NCBI GenBank assembly: GCA_036362985.1
Contig: JAYGXS010000001.1
Location: 49,859,043 to 49,923,042, forward strand
Direction of reading: 5' to 3'
Source: Ligula intestinalis
Lineage: Eukaryota; Platyhelminthes; Cestoda; Diphyllobothriidea; Diphyllobothriidae
DNA length: 64,000 nucleotides
Under the pieces are notes generated by a model, which made no database searches, had not been told where the DNA came from, and saw only the letters and a program-made list of their open reading frames with translations. The position numbers were made by a program, and so were the translations under genes. This document shows positions 1 to 12,296 of this stretch, piece by piece. Position 1 is the first letter of the stretch. Each line of letters starts with the position of its first letter.

Positions 1-3000
1 CTTTTTCAACACGTTTCTTAAGTATGATTTTATTGATTATGATGTCGGAAATTACTACACAGGACCAAGGGGTATCGAAACTAGAAGGATGTTTTTGAAG
101 TCAAATGAATAAAATAACGTTGCCGTTATGGACAAGGTCAACTGAAATGGGCAGATCTGGATCACTAGCTGGCAAGAGTTAGTCATCCAAACTCCCAGGT
201 GTTGCGCTTCTCGAGGCTCAAACCCGCTGTCGTTTGGTCAGAAGTCCGCTACTCTAATTAATGGCGTATGAAACAGTGACAAATTTTAAAATAGTCCTAC
301 CTGACAACATGACGGAGTAAATAAGTTTATGCTTCTCCTTATATTTAGATTAAAAAATCTAGACGCAGGTTTAATTACAGACCGAATTTAACGTTTTCAG
401 CAAAGAGAGCGTTTAAATATCGACCAATAGTCCCTTTTTGAGTAAATGTCTTACAAAACCAAGACTTTCTGCCCACTGAGCAAAAGCAATGCTTTTGCAT
501 CCTTCTCATAAAGTCTATTCATACTGGTAAGGCCACTTCAATCAAATCTAAACATATTCAAAGGCTCCCGAAAAAAAACATAAGAAAAGTATCCTATGAC
601 GACTGTTGTATGTTTCAATTATGCTGTACAGTACCTGTTATCATAACACCATCTGAGCAATCCTTTCTAATCAAACACAGATTTTATTGTTTCAGTGCGA
701 TTTCTTGCGTCCAATCATAAAAAAAGTATTTTTAATTTGAAACCTTTTTCTTGTAAAATTGTAAACACTATCGGCTTCCACTATAAAATACCACAACAGT
801 GCAAACTTGATGAGATACTATTCCTTTCATGTGCCAGATTAGTAGGTCAAGACCTCAATTTTTAAAGAGAAACTTTTTACAGAAATGAGGATTCATTTTC
901 ACTCCAACTGGTATTGTGGTTTTAATCCAGCATCTCACAAAGGAATGAATCTCAAAATTATGATGTGCACTTAAAAAAATGCTATCAATTTACGCTTAGA
1001 GAATTTAAGTAAACTTTATGTACCTGAAATAGCTTGTCAACCAGCTGATTAATCTAACAGGCAAAACAAACTAATCAATATCATTTCAAAGATAGCTAGA
1101 ATTCAGCTATTCATTGCAAAATCTTCACGCACACTGTTAATTATAATAATTTCATTTCAATGAAAATTCTTTAGGATAAGATAACGAAATGTTTTGTGTA
1201 CATTTTATTAAATGCCTCTCCAGGTTATTGCCAGACGTTTAGCGAGTGTACAAAAGAGTTAGTATTTGTATATTATACACCAAAAACTTAAAAGTAAGCA
1301 TTACACTTTACTGCTTTAATGCTTTTTGTAAAGGACATAACTTCAAACAAATGCGAACTGAATATTTTGTCTTCTTATGCTTAAAAACGTCTGCACTTCA
1401 TTGTAAAGTGTTGTCTGTAGTCATGTCCTTAGGTTTTGAATTGCTTATTGTAAACCGGAGAAATTCGCGCTGATAAACGACGCGTAAAATGATGAACAGA
1501 ATCTAAAGGGAGCGAATCTTTTTAAGAATTAAAGCCTCAAAGCAATATCACGTTTTTAAAAAAGCCAAATTTTGTTAATCTTTATAGCTAATTTACATAC
1601 CATAGCTATGTGCTCCAAAATATACCCGCTACAGGTTTTTGCAAATTTAAACTAATTGAAACGTTTTAATGTAATTCACTGTAGAAAACTGGTTGGCCAA
1701 AACCAATAAACAAATAGTAGTCTGTAAGTAGTACCATAGTATTCGTTTTTTTCTGAAGGTATCACTGATCAAAGAAAAAAGAACGGCTTCGGGCCGAAAT
1801 ACAGGATATCGTAGAAAAAAACTGACCAAGGAAACTGCGTAGACAACGAACTGCGCACTTTCACTATAGCTACTTTGGGCATAAATCAGCATAGAACTCC
1901 GAGTCATTTTTGAACCTATTCCAACGAGATGGTAATTTCAGTGAGCCAAACGAAGCCATTCAAGAAGTAGAAGTTATGGATGCTTTAACTTTGTCAAAGT
2001 GCTACATCTGGAACTTTTGACTTTTTTTATGAAAGTCTTGGCTGGAAGCCAACATATATTAACGTTATCTTGCATTATTTTTATTTCCCTTTTATTGTGG
2101 ACAGTCCTTTGCAGTGCAGTTTGCATAAGAACTGCTAATTTTTTAACAGCTTTTTTGTTAACCTCTTTTTCACGGCAAACATGACCTCTTTGCTGTTCTT
2201 GCTTTCTGGCTGACAGAGTCAGTTCTTCTATGGAAACAAAGAAAATTGCCCTATACCTTTCACTGTGCCTCTGAATTCAAAAAAAATCATTTTAAGAGCT
2301 ATAGCGAAATGCTTAGTTTTTTTAATAGCATGGCCCAACTAGACTTTATAAACATGGACGATTTAATTTCTTGAATAAACGTATTGAAAAGTCTAGTAGA
2401 GGAAATGGAAAGAAGAGACAACGCATAACGTCCTCCGAAGCGAAATGTAAATTGGTTTTTGTTAAAAAAGTGCGGTCAGAATTGGAAGTTCTATTAGAAT
2501 TTAAATTGCAAACTAATGTAATTCCTTTGTGTAAGCGTTTATCTTTGCGTTTCATTAACCTCTATGCAATAATGCAACGTACCGGTAAGAACATCGTCCG
2601 CTCGGTTACATGACACATAGAAACCTTTTTATCATGTTCATATTTTCACGAGCATTTGTGCCATCACAATGAGTGACATCTGCCATCACGTCAGAATTTG
2701 TAGATGGTTTGTATTGGAGGTAAACCTCAAAAGCCTCTTACGTAAGTCGTTTAATATAAAACACTAAAATGAGCCTATTTGTAACAAAATTTTTACAGAA
2801 CCATGCGACAGACACATATCATAATTCAGACCAAATTAATAGTCACCTTTTGGTGTGCGTTTCGGATTTTTCAGTTGTGTTTAGTGAATAAAGGTTTCCC
2901 TGGCTGGCTTCGGTTTGAATTACACCGAAACCACCGAATTTTTCACAATGAGTTCGGATAATGCATTCAAGCCTGTCAAAACCCCCATCTCTGTCAAAAT

Positions 3001-6000
3001 TTTAATATGATCAGAGGTTGAATTTTTGCCGGTATGAAAGGAATAGCATAGATGACAAGAAAAAAAACACAACTTCCTGAACAAAGTTTCACTCGAAATT
3101 ATAATCAGAGACAATGAGTGGAAATCGTAAGGAATTTATCGGCCTTAACTTATCGGTAATTTATGCCCTGCCCATAATTAAAAGTGACGCCTAATACGCT
3201 GTTTTTGTCGAAGGGAAGATGGCGCATGAATCAGTCATCACACTTCATGCAGCAATTGGCAGTGAATGTAAGGCACGATAATGCTTAGAGACATTCGATT
3301 TTTCAGCGACGCTATAATAAAGAATCCTATAGTTTTTGCCTCAAAGATCAAATCTGTTTCTGTTCATGTGTTTAACTGTTAATCTCGAATGCCACGATAG
3401 CAGATTTTTTCGTTCAGCACTCAAATATATTCTTGCATTTTTTTACATGAACTGTATAGAATTCCAAGCGAAAGTTTCGCCTGCTATTTGCAGAAATTTG
3501 TATAAGTAAACCAATCTTGTATTTAACTGGATCATTTTCTGATGAAAATCTCTACACAACTATTGCGTGCATTTCTACAAATCAACTACAAGGCATACAC
3601 GCATTTTCCCTTCTCATACAGGGCATATGTGGTATTGAAAATTTACGCAGAGTAACCATAAGATAACAATTTGAATTCACTCGATCATCCTTGTACAATA
3701 AATAAGTAAAACAACAAGTAGGTTTGTCAAAAAAAACGGGCAACGTATGCAAACCCACGTAAAGATGTCGATCAATATTGCTCATTTGCTGAAGACTGGG
3801 AAATAAAGTATGTGGCGCTGGCAAACACAATTTTTTATCCCAGAACTCTGTGAGGTCAATCACTAAGCACTACAACTTCTATCGCTGTTTATAAAGTTAG
3901 ATATAACAGCCAGTCTTACTCAATCTTCTGACAGGCGCCTAGCTAATAGTGTGTGATATGAAGTGAAAGTGATCGGGTGAAAACAAGCAATTATGCTTTA
4001 CATATTGTTCTTATTCAGTTTAATCGCTTGCATACCTAAACAAAACCTAATGTTTCGCATATATATTCTTCCTCTCAGAGGCAAAACAGGTTTCCAACTA
4101 TAATGTCAATGTTGAGAATTCTATTGAGAGATAGCGGAGGTATAATGAGTGCCACTTCTTTCAGGTGTTTACAAGTGAAATTAATAAGCAGATTAACAAC
4201 ATTTCAAAGACATTTTGTGTAGAAAATTATATCGATTAAATGTTTGATAAAAGTGAATATTTGACTCTCGTGAAGTGATAGATTAATATTAAGAACATAA
4301 AATTTTACTTTATATAATTTATATGCAAATACAATGTTTTTATATCGTAATAATATTATTCGTGAATGTTGCATAGCAGGAACCGTGTGAAGGATGCTGT
4401 GGTGCCAACTGAGAAGTCGAACACCTCCTTGCTGCCTGACCCAGCAACCAAATCATCAGTGAAACACTAGGCTGGACAGGAGTATGGTATACGTTTTTTG
4501 CACATAAAATGATATTTGCCTTTTACCAGTGCTTGCGTTTGTGGCTTCTATTTCCATATTATTCAATCTGTTGTGCTTTATCAATCCCAGTCTTCCTTTG
4601 GATTTTTTATTGTCTTGACATGACACAAACATCAGGCCAATTCAACAGTACATGCATTGATTACACGCAACTAAACCCATCACTATATACTTAGCTTGCG
4701 TTCCTTTTATACTAGGTTTCGTTATATATTCCTTATATCAGCTTATTAAATGCGGGATGGACACTGGACCTCTTCAGCTGATTTTAATCGAGATATATTG
4801 AAGCACATAGTGTGGCCTTCTTTTTCCAGACTGTTATTAGACCAAACTCAACTCGTTTATACTCCCATTATTCCGTGATATATAATTAGCCTATTCTGAT
4901 ATAAAAGCTAGTTTTTTTCGCGAAAGTGATTAGTTCTAGTGGTTTGTAATATTGTCTCAGCGTCCTCAACCATTTTTGCTGATATTTAAGCCCATCAAAA
5001 GAAACCAGGAATTCCAGATTTATGCCGACATTGAACATATTATCGAAATCTATGTGCTTTGGGTAATTGGACAAAAAGTATGATCAAAGCAAGTTTCCCA
5101 AATGATGCAAAACATTTTTCTCGTGTGTCGAACACATATGCACCCTTTCAGGTGCCAATAAATGTACTATTGTAGCAAAACACCAACGTGCATCCAGGCA
5201 CTCAACCCGATTGGTTGACTTTCATTTGGTTCCGCTAAAACATTTGTTTACTTTTTTTGCATGAAACCATGAAACTATTTGCTTGCCAACATTTTGTACT
5301 CTCTTGTAGCGAAATGTTCTTAAAATTGTTCATGCCAGCAATTGATGACCTAACAAACCGATTAAGATCTCTTTAAGTGCGATATTTGAAATTTGATTTA
5401 GAGTTTTATTACAAAAATTATAGTTTAGTTGTTGGGAAAAAACTATTTTGTAATTTCCTACTGACTTTAGTATAAAACCTGAATTTAGACGGACAACAGG
5501 TGATCAATGATGTCGATTTCTCAAAACTGGACTTTTATGACGAAGTTACGGGACTACATACTTATGTCCTTCATTAATATCAAAAGGGTAGTTTAAACAA
5601 CCGTCGAAGATGTTTGGCGCTCATGACACTTTTGAAGTAACTCTGAGACTTTGAATGCTGAAAAAAATCCTTCTCATTCCTCTTGATTACCGAAATAAGT
5701 CGATAGCAATTTTTTTCTGATTTATTTTGCTTAAAGATTTAAAATGCATTGTTGTACGTCATATAAGTATTAAAATAGCATTCATATTTCCGTTTTCATA
5801 TGTGTGGCTAACAATTCACTTATTACCAGAAAATAAATCAAAAATTATGCCAAAATTTAAAATCTACTGCTTACTATTTAGTCTTTTCCAAGTTAAAAAT
5901 GTGGTATATGTTTGATTACTGCACCTGACAGAAAATTTTGGCCCATGCGTCGGTAAGGTTTTTCGGGGTATAACATCGTAGAGATTTTCATGTGCACATT

Positions 6001-6936
6001 TCAAAAAAGAGAAAAGGTCAACTTTACCTCAGATAATGCTGTTTACTATAGTTGTGTCTCCGGATTTACGCAGCGGAAAAATTTACCACAACATTGGAAA
6101 TGGTTATTTACGTTGATAGGTTCCCGCAATATGCAAGTATAAAGTTTTTTTAAAAACGGTACTAAAAGTAAAAATATTTCTATATTACAGATATGCACTA
6201 CATTGTATCCTGAAGGTCGATTATTTTGTTTAGAAGATAACGTCACGGCATTCGCCGCTTGCAAAAACAGACTTTTAAAAAGAATTCAAGGAAGTAAATG
6301 ATTCTTGACTTAATGGCAAATTACTTATAACGTATCGTGTGAAAAAAGCACACGGGTGGGGTATTTAACTGTTGCAAAATAAGCGTTATTTGCCTTGTCC
6401 CAATGCAAACCTTTGGAAAAATGTGAAACATCTGTTTGTTTTTGTAGATGCCTGAAACTGTTGCTCAAGTTCTCTTGGTCTTGGCTGTTTTCAGAAATTG
6501 TGTGCTCGAAAAATACTAGGCCTGATGATATCACACTTTATGATAGAGAGGAGTGAAGTGATATTTCTTTGGCAAATAAGGCCTAAGGCTTTTGTGTTGT
6601 TCTTACATTAATCACGTTGAGGAATAGTGCCGTTGACTAAGACAATGTAGTGCAAACATGAATTTCTTATGTTTGTGGCGAGTGCAAAACTTGCAACGAT
6701 GAAAGAAAACATAACTAGCTTCTCATTTGAAGCAGACGCAAATACTAGCAAAACACTAAACGCTTTCAGGTTATTTTAAGCCTACTCTAGAATTTTCATA
6801 CAAGAAAAGACCTAATGTAATGTGTGTTCTCCGAATCTATCAGAACTCAATAAATCAAGCGCATCAGAATGGAAAGATGGGAATTTTAAAATGACTTCAC
6901 AATCTGTTGAATTCTCTAGCTTGCGACTAGCATTTG
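1..6936. other. AT-rich non-coding sequence 3' of the K2P exon (presumed intron or beyond)
   Basis: No stretch reads as a protein domain in six frames; the short open frames have random composition. I looked on the minus strand for an acceptor followed by the second half of the GYG filter and a TM2 or second pore loop, and saw none. If the K2P gene is intact its first intron is therefore longer than about 6.9 kb. No RNA gene or clear repeat was recognised. Confidence 0.5.
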
Positions 6937-6943
6937 ACTTACC
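6937..6943 (-). other. 5' splice donor of the K2P exon
   Basis: On the minus strand the exon ends ACAATAG and the intron begins GTAAGT, a full consensus donor. The cut falls after the first base of the glycine codon of the pore signature TIG(Y/F)G, so the intron is phase 1 and splits the selectivity filter. From memory of the family, an intron at this position is common in K2P genes of nematodes and vertebrates, which supports the exon call. Confidence 0.82.
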
Positions 6944-8335
6944 TATTGTTGTTATCACAGTAATTGCGAAAAGGACTCCGCCTTCGAAAGTCCAGTTTAT
7001 CTCCTCCACGTTCGTAGCTCCATTCCACCCTCTGTCTTTTATTGCATGAACTACCTGTCCGAGGTAATTTAGTATTATGTCACTGGTATTCTTCCTAACC
7101 ATCTCCGCTAATAAAGTAATGTTTAGCATTGAAGAATTTGTGCCCTGTTCCAGGTACTTCCGAAGGTTTTCATAAGGTTCGTTTGTGGGCAGAAAGGTTG
7201 ATGCAACTGTACTCCCCAAAACCTCAGCGGATGGTGTAGTGTTTGATTGCGTGAATGTGTCCTTCAGGGTGTCCGTTGAGTTCTCTGAACTAATATCATC
7301 AATCCAGTGTCTTGGTATAACTCCTTTTGAAAGTTCTAATCCATGTACATACCACTCAAGACCTTGCAAAAATGGGCCAATGGAAGGCGTTTGTGGAAAC
7401 TCCATGCTCGTATTTGAAGCCGTTCCAGACTCCTTAACCAGGCTGTGGATCATTTCAAGCTCTTCCTTAACTGTATAGTAACTAGCCAACCAAACTTCCA
7501 TCAGGTCCTGTACCGTGCTATTTAGCCGCTGTATCATGTCCTCCTTAACTTTGCGTTCGGCATCGCGCTCAACCGCACAGAACATCAAGGCTCCGAGAAT
7601 GGTGTAGCCAACAACCAAACAGGAAAGACCTATGTGCGAAATGAGAAAGGCCAGTGCATGTTTTATGAACTGAAGCGTCTTGTGGCAGTGGGCCTTGAGT
7701 ACACTCCTCCTATCAAGTTTTGGTAATTCTTCGGGCAGTGCTACGTTTACAGAACCATTCTGCGCTCCACTGACATCCAGAATGTCCTGTGAAAAATGGT
7801 GTACCGAGCCTATGGATTCATTATCATTCTCCTTCTTCTTTTTTGTTTCAGCTTCTGTACTTAATAAGATCCCATTTTTTACTGAAGTCTTGCAGTCTTC
7901 TAAATTTTTTAAAGTAGTTTCACTCCTTAACATTTCTTGCATAGCTTTTCGCCGTTCTGGGAAAGCAGCCTCTTTGAGGGTATCGTAGATAACATCATTG
8001 AGCACTCTATCTGCCGCTGGATCAAAACGAGGCTTTGGAGGAGGAAAATTGAACGAGGAGTCATCAAACGCACAGTCTTCTGGCATCGGTAAAGAAATGT
8101 CAGCGTTCATAGTCGGTTTTGAGGGCGGTTTCGCAATTCCATTATTTAACTGTTTTGAAGTACCTTTCAAATCCCTGTGATTTCCGGAAAATTGCATTTC
8201 TGTGTTTTTCGAGGAAGAAGGACGTGCATTAAACGTGTCACTTTGAGGCAATGTTGTGTTAAGAAGATGCTCATGGTCCTCTTTTGGAAAATATAAGGCC
8301 CTAGCAGCTTTGGTATCCTTAAAAATGCCATCCAT
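6943..8335 (-). CDS. K2P (two-pore-domain) potassium channel, first coding exon (partial gene)
   Basis: Seen: 464 codons plus one base on the minus strand. The start ATG at 8335 has A at -3 and G at +4, and an in-frame stop lies about 30 bases upstream. Residues 1-226 are a hydrophilic, probably cytoplasmic N-terminus. A hydrophobic segment (~227-253) contains ISHIGLSCLVV and ends GALMFCAVE, the usual K2P first membrane helix. Residues ~256-446 form a long extracellular cap with eight N-glycosylation sequons (about 272, 308, 352, 365, 400, 405, 416, 447). The first pore helix follows (GGVLFAITVITTIG). The open frame continues past 6943 but loses all channel character there, and GTAAGT begins exactly at the filter glycine, so the exon ends there. 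Known: K2P subunits pair at the plasma membrane to carry background K+ current, and TM2-TM4 and the second pore loop follow. Inference: an invertebrate TWiK-like channel. The long N-terminus and cap are unusual. Remaining exons were not found in the window. Confidence 0.87.
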
Positions 8336-9929
8336 TTTTGAGGCCTCTTTTATGTGTTTATTAGAGCATATTTATAATGAAAATTAGTTCCGAACTTTCA
8401 CGTTATAGACGATTGTTTACATTAGTTGAACCACCGCTCCACACGAACCGGTTTCACCACCAGACACAGATTGGTAATTTGATTGGTTCTGCAGAAGGGC
8501 AAATAGGTAAAGAGATTGTGCATGGGCAGTTGCCTCATTGGATAGCATTGATGCCACGTACTGTCGACATTGGATAACAGTTGCAAGGCGTGGGCAACCG
8601 TCTTAAGAATAGAAACCCGCAGATAAGCGAGCTAAAACATACCCCCCAAAAGATTAACTGCTGTTGTTTGTAGAACGTTTTTACCCTCTGTCAGTTGGAC
8701 ATATTTTGATTCAAAATTATTCATGAAATGTTTCTTTCGTATTTTTGTTACTTCACAGGAAGTTCTGTGAATGTCACATATACGCTTCTTTTCTTATACA
8801 ACCCTCAACGAAGTAGAATATCTAAGAAACAAAATCATATGCACTCGATCTGCCCACGTCTATCCGCCTTTCTCTATAAGTCAGCTTACATTTTTAGTCT
8901 GAACTTTTGAATAAACATATGCAGATGCAGAAAAGACTTTTGGGCTATTTGGTATTTCCTGCCAAATCCGAGTAAATATTTGTAGTTCGGATGCTTGATT
9001 GGTATTAAAAGTCTCTGCTTTCGAGTATTTTGGTAGTTGAACACATTGTGTATAAGGAGTTTGGAAGAATCTAGCAAAATGCCAAATGTAAGCAAATGAA
9101 ATATTTGCCTGGTTGTGTGTCGGGCCAATAATTAAGAGGTGTACTTATGGTTGATAGGATATTTTTCCATATAATATTTGCTTTTTAATTTTTCATGCAA
9201 AACCTTGTCAAATGTTAATGTCATTGTATTTGCAAATGACAAACTATCTTTTTTAAAAAAAGGCGTTACTCCTAGCCTAAGACGTATCTGTTAATCAAAA
9301 AATTCTATCATTAAGCTATTTATTTTCTCCCAGCCAGTCATTTTTGCTCAAAATAGTGGTCAATTTATATTTTGCTGTCGGTGTTATTTTAGCATCCGTT
9401 ATAGAGTTGGTGACAATATTGTACCAATAAATAAGATTCAAATAAATGGTCACAAACTGCTGAAATATCACCATCTAAAAGAAGTGTCCTTTGGTTAATG
9501 AAACGCTTTAAGTTAGTTGGCAGCAATATTTTCAAATTTTAGGCAAAACTAAAAATTAATAAATTCAAAAGCGAAGGGAACGACTCACGACTTGTGCATT
9601 TTTGTCCGTTATAATAGTTAAACACTTATAAAACTTTAACAAATGGGTTTAAAAATAAGTAACTAAAAAGTGAATGAGGACAGTTTTCTCATAAATCAAA
9701 TCAGGAAATATGTTACATTTTATTGAATATTCCGAAATTTTGAACATTTGTGGAGATTTGTGTTTTATAAGTATCCAAGAGACCAAAAACCGCACGGAAT
9801 GAACGTATTCCTTGGCTTAATTTATTAATTATAATCCTTTATAAACATCTTATCAAGCACGATGGTTTGGCTCTTTAGGTAGTATAGCTCAAAATTAGGA
9901 AATGTGCTACATTAACCTATTGATATGGC
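8336..9929. other. Region upstream of the K2P exon, no recognisable feature
   Basis: This is AT-rich sequence with only short random open frames. It should contain the K2P 5' UTR and promoter or an upstream non-coding exon, but no core promoter element can be assigned by eye with confidence. Confidence 0.4.
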
Positions 9930-10985
9930 CGGTTTACAATTTTCGGATAGTAAATGGGACTGAGAATGTGAAAAGAGACTCTGGTTGAAGCTCAGAGCAT
10001 TTTACACACTTTACGCAAGTTGAGGCGCTTAAAGCCGTCAGGTTGCATTTTAAGCTGTGGGTTGGTAAGTTGCCAACGAACGGGTGAAATCGGATCGTGC
10101 CGTTCGCCTGTGTGTTTTGTAGAGTGATCAATGGACAGAAAAATATTTTGACCGTCGATTCGGAGGAAATCGACCGCATGCTCCACAACTGCTTGGTGCA
10201 GAAACGGTGGCTGTACGCTAGATCATGATGGGAGTAGACGAGCAATGAACCTTCCTCATTTTTTATTCCTTTACCCAAATGGGTCTAATGTCAAGACCTA
10301 TTCAAGAAGGGATAGACCGGCCCTTCAATGCTCACCACAACAGCACCTGACTAGGATCCCCTATACGTCGGAGTGCCGTTGCGGCCTTTTTAAGCAAGAG
10401 CCACTGCAGCCTGACTATTGGTCCGCCAGTTAGCCACTCTTCACAACAAGGAACACACCGGACTGACTGCATGGTCCGAGATGTACCGTCAGTTGGCAAG
10501 CCTCCATGCCACAGCTACTTTTGATAATGAGGAAAGGAATGTGCTAAGTCGTCGATCTCCCTTCCCCACCGCCAGTATCAAGCCACCGCCTAGCTAATCG
10601 ATTGCCTGATGTGGGATGAGCGCAGTGCCTGACAGGTTAGCGAATCCATCTGTGCCCGCCACAGGACGACGGGCGGACTAAGAATCAGGCCACAATAGCT
10701 CAATCGTGCTGTAGCCTCTAAGGCACAACTTCTCTTATTGAACCCAGGCCAGGTGTGGCGTGACGCCTATGGGGAGCTCAGACCACGACAGTCGCCTGCG
10801 CCTTTTTCGGCCTTCGGTCTTAACTTGGTAACCATAGCGTACCTACCTGGGTAAGGAGCTAGTGCGGTAGGTGCAACGTAAGTTACTACCACTACGATCT
10901 TATTTACGCGTGTTTAACTATCTCTGCGCCACCATGCTGTATAAGCGACAGTCCGCCACAACGAAAAGAGACTGTTTAGAAAAAG
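9930..10985 (+). repeat. GC-richer repeat block containing an R1 dispersed repeat copy
   Basis: The block is clearly GC-richer than its flanks. Positions about 10275-10570 align with the reverse complement of 52330-52690, sharing GAGCCACTGCAGCCTGACT-like and ACCGTCAGTTGGCAAGCCTC-like segments. The core (about 10450-10525) also matches 24620-24715 and 40000-40090. No coding domain and no tRNA-type A/B boxes were seen, so the class of element is unknown. The remainder (9930-10270 and 10570-10985) has repeat-like composition but no family was recognised. Confidence 0.55.
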
Positions 10986-11909
10986 AATATTGACATAAGA
11001 AGGGACGTTAAAAATCATGCATACGTTAAAAACTTACAAAATAAGTCTTATCCAATATAATTGCTCAAGCACTTCATGTAATGACAGGACTGCTTCTTTC
11101 TTGATATATTTATTTTATGAAAATAATTTATATCATACCTTTCAGTTCACCTCATGTTCCTTTTCTGAAAGATTGTCATGCAGTAGCAACCTTGATAGCA
11201 GCAACGGGAACCCAAGATAATATAAACGTTGCATAAAATTAAATTAATCATTTAAGGCTTTTAAGTTCCTGCAACATTTATTTTCTTCCATGCAGTGACA
11301 ATCAATTCAGATTTCTTATGCCCTGATAAAAATTAAAAATATTCATATTCATAGTGTTAAATCATCTAAAACACAAATACTTTTAGTCGCACTTTTGCAT
11401 AATTTCAAATACATAGTGCTTCATTTATCATACACTGCCTTTGGATTTTTATTTCCATGTTATTTCAATCACGTTTAAAGTCGTAATAAGATTATTTCTC
11501 ATCAAATAATCAGTTTGAATACTTTTTTGCTAAGGATTTAATGATTATGGGTAATTTAAGCAAATGCTCATTGTGCACTTACTACATTACGGCTTTCCAT
11601 AAGAATTGTCTTGTTTTTTTGAAAATTAAGCTATCACTGATTTATAAACATTGAATTCAAGCATTTTTTTCCCGGAAGAAATTTGAATCAGGCCTAGACG
11701 ACGGGGTTAGCAGGATTTAATGAAGGTATGCAAGTTCATGACTTCTTATTGAACTCGTTCAGATATTGAATTTATTCTGCAACATCGTATTGCCTTTCCC
11801 CTGGAAATTATGTTGCACCTTGGCCCAAAAGTGCCGATCCATACCAAACTTATTTGCGAATGTCCATAAAATGTCCAAAGAGTACCAAACTGTTTTGATT
11901 TTTAAAGTC
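10986..11909. other. AT-rich sequence, no feature seen
   Basis: The block is low in GC with short random open frames only. No repeat partner or RNA gene was noticed. Confidence 0.4.
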
Positions 11910-11914
11910 AGTTT

Positions 11915-11957
11915 CTATCAAACATATGTGTTCGGCAACTCTTCATCAGGCAGCGAT
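11915..11957 (-). ncRNA. Degenerate hammerhead-like motif, inverted partner
   Basis: Read on the minus strand this has CTGATGA, then AGAGTTGCC, then GAAC instead of GAAA, then the same CATATGTTTG segment as the 12.24 kb copy. The altered base would break the first stem III pair, and stem I is not convincingly paired. It is best treated as an inactive relative that shows the motif is repeated in this genome. Confidence 0.4.
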
Positions 11958-12229
11958 ACTGAAAGCTGTACAAAACAGTTAAGGTTTAAACATGTAACAA
12001 AATCAATAACTGTCTAAAGTTAGTGCCAATTGGCTACTGTGGACTATGTCAGTCTGCGCAAATAGGTGAGATTGACATGTGAAGTGAACAACTGTCACTA
12101 GTGGGTTGGGGGCGAAATGCAATCGCCACCCAGCGTCAGTGTCGGCCACGGAAATGCAAGGGCTTGCGTCAGCGTCTTTTGCCAACACAGCAATGGATTT
12201 ATTAGTCGAAGCAGTGACTTTACGGCAAA

Positions 12230-12275
12230 TTTTTGGCCTGATGAAGAGTTGCTGAAAACATATGTTTGCCAGAAA
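12230..12275 (+). ncRNA. Candidate hammerhead ribozyme, type I, PLE-like
   Basis: Core box 1, CTGATGA, is at 12238-12244 and core box 2, GAA(A), at 12254-12257. Stem I pairs 12230-12237 (TTTTTGGC) with 12268-12275 (GCCAGAAA): eight pairs including one G-U. Stem III would be the loopless palindrome AACATATGTT at 12257-12266, followed by U at 12267, so cleavage is predicted between 12267 and 12268. Stem II (12245-12253, AGAGTTGCT) is weak, with only two pairs around a five-base loop. Known: minimal type I hammerheads with very short stem III occur in Penelope-like elements and can work as dimers. Activity here is unproven and the weak stem II may mean decay. Confidence 0.55.
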
Positions 12276-12296
12276 ATGAGTTTTTAAATTATTCAT

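Larger units (their letters stand above)
11915..12276. repeat. Inverted repeat pair with hammerhead-like motifs at both ends
   Basis: The left end (about 11918-11952) and the right end (about 12236-12268) are inverted copies sharing GCAACTCTTCATCAGGC on the plus strand at the left and its complement at the right, plus CATATG next to it. About 285 bases of mixed composition separate them. The third relative of the motif lies at 43886-43920, immediately before a Penelope-like GIY-YIG remnant, which suggests these ends derive from a PLE terminal repeat. That origin is inference. Confidence 0.6.

Noticed and set aside
4440..4475. CTGATGA on the minus strand as another hammerhead
   Set aside because: No GAAA box follows at a usable distance and no stem I pairing is visible.
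7185..7988. Open frames on the plus strand across the K2P exon
   Set aside because: They are antisense shadows of the channel exon, with no domain of their own.
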